Shown: one piece after another, positions 35,407 through 44,947 of the stretch
Layout of the letters: every line of letters begins with the position of its first letter
How positions within the stretch are numbered: position 1 is the first letter of the stretch
Source: Beroe forskalii
Lineage: Eukaryota > Ctenophora > Nuda > Beroida > Beroidae
Length of the DNA stretch: 64,000 nucleotides
Direction: 5' to 3'
Assembly (NCBI GenBank): GCA_011033025.1
Contig: WFMF01000207.1
Coordinates: 186,001 to 250,000, forward strand
Program-made: the position numbers and the translations under genes
Notes under the pieces: model-generated
Seen by the model: the letters and a program-made list of their open reading frames with translations, nothing else
Told to the model about the DNA's origin: nothing
The model's database searches: none

Positions 35407-38400
35407 TCACAGTTTTCCCTTTCGGAAAAGGTCTATAGTATCATCAGAATGCCTTTCCCAACTGCTTGTTTTATGTGGAGAAGAACTTTGTCCCTCATTG
35501 TGATCTAAAAGTCTGAAATTAATAAATGTTTCAAAGATTATGAACAACTCCAGTGTTATTGTCTATTTCTCTGTGTCTGTTTTAGGGACACTGCAGACAA
35601 TGCAGACACTGTAGACAAGCTGTTCAATCAAATGGACATTGTGGACTAAATGACAATAAGTTTTGAAATATAGAAGTATAACTCAAAAATTTACATTTTG
35701 AGTTACTGTATAAAATAATAAAATAAACTACTTGCGACAGTTGTTTTCTGAAGGAGCCCAATGGATATTTGTTGTACATTTTTCTTTCCAAACATCAAAT
35801 GGCACAGAAATGCCACAGTCTAACCACCTGTCATAACTCTTTCTCAATTCTGGGCACAGTAAGACTCTTTTTGCTTCTTCAATCATCTGAATTAAAATTT
35901 CAGTGGCATTGTAATTGTCTTATTCCCAGTGGCAGAACACTGCTGATTTGTCACTCTCAGATTGGTCACAAGCTGGCCTTCCCCAGATGGCATTTCGGAA
36001 TTTGTATTTGGTCAGCAAGTGTCATTATAGCTCCCACACTTACTGAAACCTTTGTGAGAGTGAAGACATGATGTAAAATTATGTCTACACACTCAGATCA
36101 ATGTTTTGACTTTTGCCACTCTCAGTGCTGAGACATGATTTGAAAACCACATCTCCCCTCTAGGAATGGCAAAACACTGATCTGAGAGTGCAGTCACTAT
36201 CTGAGTTATGCAAAACACTCCCGTGTTATGGACAAATGATATTTTGATTGTGTTTTGATGCCATTTGTTCACAATCATAAGCTTTATTACATGCATTATT
36301 CAAACACAAGGAAAATAATTATAAGTTTATTTTAACTTAAAATATCTTTCTCTATTGTAGTTACTAGTTAGATGTCAAATGCCTGGCAGTTCAGATGTTG
36401 GCAATATTATTATCTGCTAGGCAGTCACAAGTAATATTATTTCAGTAAAAGATTATTTTAGTAAAAGAAATTACGAGTGTGTTGAAGTTTAAATACACCA
36501 AGTGCTCAAGCTCTAGGAGCGAGCAAAATACAAATTGAAACACATCAATCTAAGTCTTTACTAATAATAGAGGAGCAGATTTGGATTATTCCGTCATTGT
36601 CATTATTGAACTTTGTCTTCTGACGATTGGGTATTTATTAGTAAAGACTTAGATCGATGTGTTTCAATTTGTAAAAGAAATTAGGCGCCCGTAACGTTCG
36701 TCGGTCGATCGAATAGAATTGGTGGATAGATCAACTCCATTGGAACAAACGATGTGTTTTGCTGGTCCCTAATGACTTGAATCGTGTTTAAATTAGCAAT
36801 ATTTAGTTGTTTCCCTACTAGCTCAAAGATTTCTATTTGAAACACATCAGTCGATCAAATGAAGTTGATCGATCGACCAATTCCACTCGATCGACCGACG
36901 AACGTTACGGGCGCCTTATACTTCCATGGCATGTATTTCATGCCCAGTACACGGCAATGTACATTGACCTTAGCAAAACAATGAAACACACTTGCTAGAT
37001 ATAGGCCATGCAGTGTATAATACTTTGAGACAATAGAAAATTTCAGGAAAAAATGTATCATGCCAATGGAAGACATAATTGGCTACTCTTGAAATTTGAA
37101 ATCAGCAGGGTCTTGACTGTGTTCTGCCACTGGGGTAATATTAGTCTTCCCTTTGAATATGTATTATAGTTAAGCTTGCATTTTCATTCATCTTGAATTA
37201 TTGATTATCAGATTTTAAGTTATGCTGGTGCACTGTCATGGGTAGCACTGCTTGATTGTATTGTTTTCATGGCACAACTGTACAATTAATTAAGGGGCCA
37301 TCCATAAAGAATGTCTGTAATGAGGGGGGAGTCTGCCCAATGCTGATGTTTGCAGACATAGGGGGAGGGGTGTTAGGCCAAATACATACGTCCACAGTTT
37401 ATGGAAATTTTTGGCTGATTTGACGGTTATTTCACTACAAGATAGTGAAATTTTGAGGCCCAGAGATAAACAGAACCCATATCCAAAAAATAAAAAATTT
37501 CCTCTGAACCAGAAATTATACCCATTTCGCTGCCTACTCGCTTCACTCACAAAACTTTTGCCTATCTTGCTGTCTACTCACTTCGCTTTTGGAATTGATT
37601 CCATTTTGACAACAAAGCAAACAGGCCTCAAAATTGGCTCCTTTAATGCTTTAATGATTACTTTTAAGCAAAAGCAATCATTTTGATAAACTTGCAAAAT
37701 CACATTAAACTAGCAAAAAAACAGTCCATCAATTACATGTAAACTTTTTGATTTCGAATCCCTACTGACACTGCCCTTCGACGCTGGCAAAATTTTCGAA
37801 AGTTTTACTGTGAGTCTGTCGTCTGAGACTCACAGTGTGTCTTGGGCCAATTTATTAACATAATCTAATGACAACAGCCCGCCGCAGGCGAAAAATTTGG
37901 AAGGTTTTACTTCTGAGACTGTCTAGGATCAATGTTCAGCAACATAATTTGATCATAACAGCCCGCAGGCGAAATTTTGGAACCTGTTTTACCTCAGAGA
38001 CCGTCTAGGATCAATTCAGCTACTTATTTGATCATAACAGAGCGCCGCAGGCCAAAATTTGAACCTGTTTTACCTCTGAGACTGTCTACTGGATATTCCA
38101 GCAGCATAATTTGATCATAACAGCCCGCCGCAGGCGAAAAGTTTTAAGTTTTATTGTCGATTCAGATTGTGTGCATGCAGGCACATTTTTGCACATTCTT
38201 TACATTGAATATCTTTCTGAGACAGTTTATACATCCTAATTCTTGTCACTGGAAACTGTAAGTTAGTACAGGAATGATTTGAAATTTCATTTATTAAATT
38301 TATCCGAATGCAATTCGGGTAAAACACAGTACAGAAAATTAAATTTTCTGTACTAGCTTTCCGCCGAGAATTTCCTTCGTTTTCCCCAAAAATTTCCTCT

Positions 38401-39169
38401 GTCTCTAAATTTCCTCCGAACCAGATTTGCTGGTTCGCGGCTTTTTGGATATGGGAAACAGAATGATGATCAAAAAATTTTTAAGAAAAATGTGCTTGTC
38501 TTGGAGGGAAGGAGGGGTGCCTGAAATGCAGAGGTTTGCCACAAGGGGGGAGGGGTCTAAAATGGCCGAAATTTTGCAGACATCCTTACCACATGTGTGC
38601 AGACTGCTCAATAAAACATATTTGAATTATAAAGAAATCTTTCTTCAAGACAGCAATGTGCAAGACTTTTCTCCAAATCTGTTCTTGAACCACACGAAAT
38701 TGTGTGCTTTTGACAGAATTTATCTAGAAGGTTTAAGCATGCAGGGGAAATCCACATGGCTTTATTAAGGCCTATGTCAATCGAGCTATCTGCACACATA
38801 TGTGTTATGGATGGCTCCTTAAGTTGACACAATATATCATTCATATCAAGTGTTTATATTTGATAAAGATCAATTCCATCTATAATCAAGACTTCAAACA
38901 CATTCTAAAGATGAGATTTTAAATTACAGTCAATGCTATAAGCAATCAAGTTCATCAACTCAGAGATGTCAGAAAAATCCAACACAACTTTTGCTCCGGG
39001 CCACACTGACCTGAAATTTTAGTTTATCTCCAGAGGGTGCATCAGGATGATGTAATTTTGCTAGAAGTCTGTATTCTGTTGTTATTTGCTCAATGCTAGC
39101 TGATCTGCTACAGTTGAGAATAGAGTAATAACATTCTGTCCCTCTTTCATCAATACATTTAAATGACAT
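35407..39169 (-). CDS. DNAJC12: DNAJC12-like J-domain co-chaperone
   Basis: Three exons, 139 residues: 39169-39011, 35886-35732 and 35512-35407; phases join cleanly. Exon 1 holds the J-domain start, CYYSILNCSRSASIEQIT, and the HPD tripeptide that stimulates Hsp70 ATPase (LAKLHHPDAPSGDKLKFQ). Exon 2 continues helices III-IV (EEAKRVLLCPELRKSYDRW), then PFDVW and IHWAP, matching the DNAJC12 pattern of J domain plus MPFQQW and HW motifs. Exon 3 ends SSWERHSDDTIDLFRKGKL, like the conserved DNAJC12 tail. Vertebrate DNAJC12 (198 residues) is a co-chaperone for aromatic amino acid hydroxylases; this copy is shorter in the linker. Intron 1 (39010-35887, 3.1 kb) holds a TTAA element and a hAT-like element. 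The latter ends only 38 bases from the exon 2 acceptor. Confidence 0.88.
36531..36671. mobile_element. 141-bp MITE, TA target
   Basis: The terminal inverted repeats begin CAAATTGAAACACATC and extend about 40 bases through CTAAGTCTTTACTAATAA. TA flanks both ends (36529-36530 and 36672-36673), suggesting a Tc1/mariner-type MITE. It lies within hAT-like element 2. Confidence 0.6.
36684..36915. mobile_element. 232-bp MITE with TTA target duplication
   Basis: The terminal inverted repeats start GGCGCCCGTAACGTTCG and extend about 60 imperfect bases. TTA flanks both sides (36681-36683 and 36916-36918), as for PIF/Harbinger elements. Its ends keep many CG dinucleotides although it sits inside the CG-depleted hAT-like element 2, so it is the younger insertion. 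Confidence 0.75.
37294..38818. mobile_element. 1.5 kb TTAA-flanked element with internal satellite
   Basis: The ends GGGGCCATCCATAA and TTATGGATGGCTCC are inverted repeats with one mismatch. TTAA flanks both (37290-37293 and 38819-38822), the target of piggyBac and Kolobok elements. It sits in intron 1 of the DNAJC12-like gene. No transposase was recognised; the 113-residue plus frame at 38427-38768 has no known motif. Confidence 0.7.
37780..38160. repeat. ~84-bp tandem repeat, four copies
   Basis: The unit contains AATTTGATCATAACAGCCCG, CCGCAGGCGAAAATTT, CTGTTTTACCTCTGAGAC and GTCTAGGATCAATTCAGC blocks. Copies recur near 37877, 37961, 38037 and 38123, inside the TTAA element. Confidence 0.75.
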
Positions 39170-39969
39170 TGCTGCATGTATTGTTTGATGTGATTGATCA
39201 TTGATGCAGTGAAACAAACAACTTTCAATGAAGTAATCTAACCCACACACTATACTCCACTATTCTATTGACAGTTTCAAGATTAAAAAAATCTCTTCTT
39301 CAGGAACTTTATATAGTGCAACACAACATTCTGAGATTAATGTGAAGTGATGTTTGAAAGTATGAAAATCAAAATAAAATGTTAAAACACAAAAATGAAT
39401 TCAAAGCCGCTCTGACCGAGTCAATCCTAGAATGCTTCACCTAGGCCGGCTTGTTGTCATACCGGTAGTTCCGACAAAAACACAAAAACACAATATATAA
39501 ATGAACCCATGGTGAAAACCTAAGAATAAACTCTCTAAAAAGCATCTAATAACTCAATGAAAAAATAACAATTCTACAAATGCACCTACAGCTACTTTAT
39601 CATCAAAATGAGGTTTACCTACAGTCTACACAATGAAAAGAACAATGGTCATGGTACAGTTTTAACACCGAAAAAGGCAATATACTTATATGAAAAAAAC
39701 ATAATCATTGCTGCATGTAATTGACACTATAAATCAACATGATTTAAGAATTTGAGAATTTTTGTGTTTCACTGAAATGATCAATCACTTCAAACATGAT
39801 TTAAACATCTTCTTTTTACTTTTAGATTTAAACATGTCAAATATACATGAAATAAAAAATAAAGAGCACATCAACAATGAGCACATCAACAATCAACAAT
39901 GCTTGCAAGAAATAAACTTCAAAAATAAGCTTCAAAATTAAACTGAAAATATGAACTGGATCTTTTTTT
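39170..39969. other. Upstream flank of the DNAJC12-like gene
   Basis: AT-rich with no frame; the minus-strand promoter would lie here. No clear core-promoter motif can be assigned. Confidence 0.35.
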
Positions 39970-39977
39970 ATTTATGC

Positions 39978-40062
39978 TTGCCAGACGTTGCCTGCCCCAT
40001 ATTTTTTCAAGTCGGGGCGCGCGCGCTTTGCGCGCGCGAGGGGGCCAGGCAACGCCTGGCAA
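39978..40062. mobile_element. 85-bp MITE with (CG)n centre and 8-bp TSD
   Basis: TTGCCAGACGTTGCCTG pairs with CAGGCAACGCCTGGCAA. ATTTATGC flanks both ends exactly (39970-39977 and 40063-40070). The centre is a GGGGCGCGCGCGC and GCGCGCGCG stem, alternating purine-pyrimidine and so prone to Z-DNA. The 8-bp duplication suggests hAT-type mobilisation. Confidence 0.75.
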
Positions 40063-40230
40063 ATTTATGCAATGACGCATCAATAATTAAAGATATATCT
40101 AGATGACAAAATCTGCAATAAGTTTTATGCAGGATCGAATTTTGAAGCCAATAATTTTATAGAAATAATTAATCATATCATTTGCAATAAACAATTTCTA
40201 TTCATGCATAAGTTCTGCTTTTGCATTTTT

Positions 40231-40549
40231 TGCTAAACACGTATACCCCTGTTATCGTCGCGCGGCGCGCTTCACACAACTATAATGCGGGCTTAGGAAG
40301 CATTTTTTATTTAAATATATAATTGCGTTGCTAAACACGTATATTCCTGTGTGGCTCGCGCGGCGCGTACATGACACGCCTATGCGGCCGCGGGCTTAGC
40401 ACTTAGGAAAGAATTGCTCCGCGCGAGCGAGGCCAGAGTTCTTTCGTTCTTAATCCTGCGTAGGTGTGTGCACGCGCCGCCTTCCTAAGCCCGCATGGCA
40501 TAGTTGTGTACGCGCCGCGCGACGATAACAGGGGAATACGTGTTTAGCA
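40231..40549. mobile_element. GC-rich inverted-repeat MITE, with a nested relative
   Basis: TGCTAAACACGTATACCCC and its complement bound the unit; GCGCGGCGCG and GCGGGCTTAGG blocks follow inside each arm. A second related copy begins at 40329 (TGCTAAACACGTATATTCC), so one copy appears inserted into another. A third half-copy lies at 41008-41070. Confidence 0.6.
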
Positions 40550-41007
40550 ACTCGCCGCGCACTTCCAGGGGTATGGTTATACGTATCCAGCCCCAGCTGA
40601 TGAAATTGAATTCGAAAGTACGGCAGAGTGAATTGTAGGATGTTACCCTACCCTCCGCCGCGCACGCAACGTTTTGCAACACGACCCTCCAAACCTCCGA
40701 GTGTTGCGCGCAGGGATGGTGGATGGGAGAAATCCATCAACAGAGTTCCCCTAACCATGAACCAGGGGTGCGCGGCTTGCCGCGCCGCGCACCCCGTGCG
40801 CGAAACCAGGGCACTGGTTAGGGCAATCAACAGAGTGAATGATTTGAATGAACGCCAAAAATTTTAGACTTACCTTACGAGACATATTTAAAAGGTACGA
40901 TATTTGGGGATTTTTCAAAAAAATCCCCATATTTTCGTACCCCCAAAATTTCGATCCCCAAAATTATTTCCCCCAAATTAGTTAATTGCGGGGTTGTCTT
41001 TTGACTT

Positions 41008-41070
41008 GCTAAACACGTATATCCGTGTGGCTCGCGCGGCGCGTACACACACCTATGCGGGCTTAGGAAT
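41008..41070 (+). repeat. Solo arm of the TGCTAAACACGTATA family
   Basis: TGCTAAACACGTATATCC, then GTGTGGCTCGCGCGGCGCG and CCTATGCGGGCTTAGGA, match the arms at 40231-40400. Confidence 0.6.
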
Positions 41071-41995
41071 CTTTTGACAAACAGTGCATAAAATATAGAA
41101 TTCCCAGACAAATTTCAATAAATATATCAGTGCAGAAGGGCTCAAATTATATAAAGTGCAGTAATTCCAAATAAAACCTTCTACACTTGACTCGTGAAGG
41201 AATCTTGTACTGGAAATTCTACTGCATCGATCGCATCAGTGATATTGGCCTTTCTAAAGTTCTGATTTATTCCCAAAAGTAACCCTATTTTTTCGAATTT
41301 GAAAAAAAGGCGAAAATCCCCTAATTCAATTTGGGGTACGAAATTTGGGGAACCCCCAAAATTTCGATCCCCGGAATTATTGTCCCATGTTATTTTGTCT
41401 TGTAAGGTATATTAGACTTAGAGGACTTTAGTCACGTGGAGTTGGGAAATAACAAAAACCAAACGTGATTTTACGACAAATTTCTTATAACATATTGGAC
41501 TATCAAAGCACACAACATTTTAAAAATCATTTGTGCTCACATGTCTTAATAAACGAACGTTTAATTAACAAAAGTTTAATCATATTTGAAAATTAGTCAC
41601 CCATAACCGGGTAAGGAAGACATGGGATGGAGGTGTAAACTGCTCCTTATTAGAAAGTGCAGAGTACAAAATTATGCGAATTATGAATTGACGCAGCTCT
41701 ACTGCAACAAAGTTTTAATATACCACTTATCCGTTTGGAAGGTAATATATATCTACAAGAATAATTTACAAATACACGGACATTGATCAAATTTTGTAAC
41801 ATGCAATGACGAGTGCATTAATTAATTCAAACTCATAATAATTTGGCCGTATCAATCGTAAGGCAAAACTGAAGAAGAGAAATTATATTAAATTACCTAG
41901 AGAGAGAGAGAGAGATTATTGCAGCAATACTTATTAAATATCGAGTAAAATTAAAATACCCTTATTTCCATTAAACATCGAAACATATTGCAGGT
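41071..41995. other. Intergenic, no gene seen
   Basis: AT-rich; includes a CCCCAAAATTTCGATCCCC repeat relative (41330-41395) and a short (GA)n run at 41909-41925. Confidence 0.4.
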
Positions 41996-42210
41996 CTATG
42001 ATATATAATACGCCGAGCCACCTCCACGCAACCATTTCTGTAAATCTGCAGCCGTTGTGAGAGCGTCCCGAGCCTTAGCTGCACATCTGGCAGCCAGGTC
42101 GGTTATTCGCACTGATGTCATCCGTCTTGTCAACCACAATGGACGAGCCCCGGGTACCTCCTCTTTGTCGTCGTTTTCAAGCTGTCGTTGGGACACAATG
42201 TGGTGGATTT
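41996..42210 (-). CDS. Possible terminal exon of an unknown gene
   Basis: An acceptor-like TTTCAG ends at 42211, followed by a frame to a stop at 41996. The roughly 70 residues include an acidic stretch (ENDDKEEVPGARPLW) and an Ala/Arg-rich helix (ITDLAARCAAKARDALTTAA). Base composition is richer in GC than its flanks, as for the other exons here. I do not recognise the family, and no upstream exon could be assigned. It may be chance. Confidence 0.3.
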
Positions 42211-42549
42211 CTGAAACAAGCATGGAATCAGGAAAACTATAAGCAATTTCTTGAATTTCACAATGTCCAAATATTATAATTATTATTTTGAAAATAGCTA
42301 ATATTATTACATATTATGCTCATAAAGATAATAATATGCCAATTTCGTATCCTAACTAGACTCATATTCATAATATTCTGCATAAATACACATATCTATG
42401 CAAAAGTGAAGATAAGATTGAATTTGGCGTTGGGCAATCTAGCACGACGATGTCTCCTTCAGTCTGTGAGGAATTCATTATTCTAAGATAAAGAATGTGT
42501 GTTTTATTTGCGTAGTAGGACATTTTGATGAGTAGGACATTTTAACATT

Positions 42550-42657
42550 TTATCTCACGACACTTCATCTCCCAGCCTTGACCCTAACCTTAACCCTAAC
42601 TCAGACCCCAAACTTTGCTCAGGGTTGAAATAATACGCGATAGAGTGTCGTGAGATC
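42550..42657. repeat. Hairpin-bounded repeat with ACCCTAAC motifs
   Basis: TATCTCACGACACT (42551-42564) pairs with AGTGTCGTGAGAT (42644-42656). Between them are CCCTAACCTTAACCCTAAC words resembling telomere repeats. It lies about 100 bases upstream of the FMO start and is probably a small MITE. Confidence 0.55.
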
Positions 42658-42754
42658 TTATCTCTGTTCCCCGATTGTTGGTATAATTGAATATCGGATT
42701 AACTCGGCTTCCCCTCGTTTAATAAATGCATCTCAATGCTGCCCTACAGACAGC

Positions 42755-44339
42755 ATGCCAGTCCGTGTGTGTATCGTAGGAGCTGGTCCTAGTGGTATGG
42801 CAGCTCTAGGAATGTTCAAGAAGTTAGAGTCCCAAGGAGAAGCGTGCGAAGTGACGGTTTACGAGAAGCAGGATGCGCCAGGGGGTCTCTGGAACCTAAC
42901 TTGGAGAACAGGTTTGTAGTGCACTCTCCGGTTATATCAGAGACCCCGCCTATGATCAATAAATAAACACATCCTACCTTATCTGTCAATAACTCTCTCT
43001 TATAATCCTCTCTCAAATCAACCAATTAAACTACTCACTCCCTACCGTATATCCTTATCTATCGTATATACCTATCAAAAACAAACACGTCTCCTTTCTC
43101 CCAGGGTTGGATCAGTACGGAGAAACCGTCCACAGCTCAATGTACCGGGACCTCTTCTCAAACGGTCCTAAGGAGGTTCTGGAGTTCCCGGAATACTCCT
43201 TCCTCGAGCACTTCGGCAAGGAAATCCCCTCGTGCCCTCCCCGGGCTATTCTTCAGGATTACTTGCAGGGCTACTGGAGATTCCTGGGCATTGAGCGCAG
43301 TGACGTGCTCGTTAAACACAGTGTCAAGGAGGTTTCCTACGACGATGTCAAGAAGATCTTCTCCGTGACCGTGAAGGACTTGGTGGAAAACCAGGAGTCC
43401 AGCCAGGAGTTCGATAAGGTCCTGGTCGCTTCCGGACACTTCTCCACGCCTCACGTCCCCACCTTTCCGGGGATTGAGTCGTTTGAGGGACGCGTCCTTC
43501 ACGCTCACGACTTTAGGAACGCTAGAGAGTTCACGGGGAAGAACTGCCTGCTGATAGGTTCCAGTTTCACTGCTGAAGACGTTGCCCTGCAACTCTACAA
43601 GTTCGGAGCCAAGTCCGTGACTATTTCCTGGCGTAGTCAGCCCATGGGCTTCGCGTGGCCGGATACTGTGAAGGAAGTACCGCTCCTGACCAAGGTGTCC
43701 GGCAAGACATGCTACTTCAAGGACGGACATCAGGAGGAGGTAGATGCTATCATCCTCTGTACCGGGTACCGACATAGCTTCCCCTTCATGGCACCGGACA
43801 TCCGGCTAGAAGCTACCAACACCTTCAACCTGCCACACCTGTACAGGAACTGCCAGTGGTACGGAACCAGGCCCGGGACTAAGGATACGGACGGGAGTCT
43901 CTTCTACCTCGGGATGACTAACCAGTTCTACACCTTCACCCTCTTCATGATGCAAGGTCTCTGGTCAGCGCATGTTGTCAAGGGTCTCCTCACAGTGCCC
44001 TCCCGCGAGGAGTGTGTCGCTCAGATAGAGGAGTATCTGGAGCAGGACAAACTCCTGAACACCTGCCACAAGATGATAGACAACCAGGCGCAGTACATGG
44101 AGCGTCTAAGAGCAGACATCGGGCACCAGGTCTGTCTGACAGGGAGTGCTACAGTACTCAAGAGGTGGGACCAAGACAAACGCCAGGACATCCTCACCTA
44201 CAGGGATAAGGCTCACGAGAACATCTTCACGGGGGTTGTCTCCCCTGTCCTTACGGAACCCTGGGTAAAACTCCTGGATGATTCTCCGGGCACGTATCTT
44301 GGTAGGGAGTGTGTGGAGGACAACCCATCACGTGATTAG
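42755..44339 (+). CDS. Flavin-containing monooxygenase, Tmm-like
   Basis: Two exons (42755-42911 and 43105-44339) join through codon G|GG across a 193-base GT-AG intron; the product has 463 residues. FMOs use FAD and NADPH to oxygenate soft nucleophiles such as amines and sulfides. Seen: FAD fingerprint VGAGPSGMAA (residues 8-17), EKQDAPGGLWN, the FMO signature FEGRVLHAHDFR (179-190), NADPH site LLIGSSFTAEDVALQL (202-217) and LCTGYRHSFPF (270-280). The blocks WRTGLDQYGETVHSSMYRDL and GPKEVLEFPEYSFLEHFGK resemble the bacterial trimethylamine monooxygenase (Tmm) type more than vertebrate FMO1-5. No C-terminal membrane anchor is evident. GC content is well above the flanks, but the PIG-M exons are similar, so this is not proof of transfer. 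Substrate unknown. Confidence 0.88.
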
Positions 44340-44399
44340 GGAAACCAGACAGTCTTTGGTGGGAAATACGTCGATGAGAACAGTTTTTTATCGCTCACT

Positions 44400-44897
44400 A
44401 TAATTTTAACATTAATCAGTAAAAATAATTTTGTAAAAATGGTTTTATAAAAATGGTTTTTAAGAATGGTTTTGTGAAAATGGTTTTGTAAGAATGGTTT
44501 TTAAGAATGGTTTTCTAAAAAATGGTTTTATAAAAATGGTTTTTAAGAATGGTTTAGTGAAAATGGTTTTGTAAGAATGGTTTTTAAGAATGGTTTTGTA
44601 AGAATGGTTTTGTAAGAATGGTTTTTAAGAATGGTTTTGTAAAAAATGGTTTTCGAAAAATGGTTTGTTAGAATGGTTTTGTGAAAATGGTTTTGTAAGA
44701 ATGGTTTTAAAGAATGGTTTTTAAGAATGGTTTTGTAAGAATGGTTTTTAAGAATGATTTTGTAAAAAATGGTTTTCTAAAAATGGTTTGTAAGAATGGT
44801 TTTGTAAAATTGGTTTTGTAAAAATGGTTTTTAAAAATGGTTTTTAAAAATGGTTTTTAAAAATGGTTTTTAAAAATGGTTTTTAAAAATGGTTTTG
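44400..44897 (+). repeat. Minisatellite, 12-14 bp unit, after the FMO gene
   Basis: About 35 copies of AATGGTTTTTAAG or AATGGTTTTGTAAG. It starts 60 bases past the FMO stop, so it may fall in the 3' UTR. Confidence 0.85.
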
Positions 44898-44947
44898 TAT
44901 TGTAAGAATTTGTAAGAGTTGAAATTTTATCTTGATACTCGATAGCA

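Larger units (their letters stand above)
35925..37134. mobile_element. hAT-like element 2, old copy inside DNAJC12-like intron 1
   Basis: The ends CCCAGTGGCAGAACAC and complement match element 1 (32980-35043). The flanking octamers GTCTTATT and GTAATATT agree at six of eight positions, as in a decayed duplication. Internal sequence at 36050-36200 parallels 33290-33480 but with CG changed to TG or CA at most sites. Two smaller elements are nested in it (36531-36671 and 36684-36915). Confidence 0.7.

Noticed and set aside
43158..43775. 205-residue minus-strand frame
   Set aside because: It is antisense to the FMO coding exon; a shadow caused by GC-rich coding sequence.
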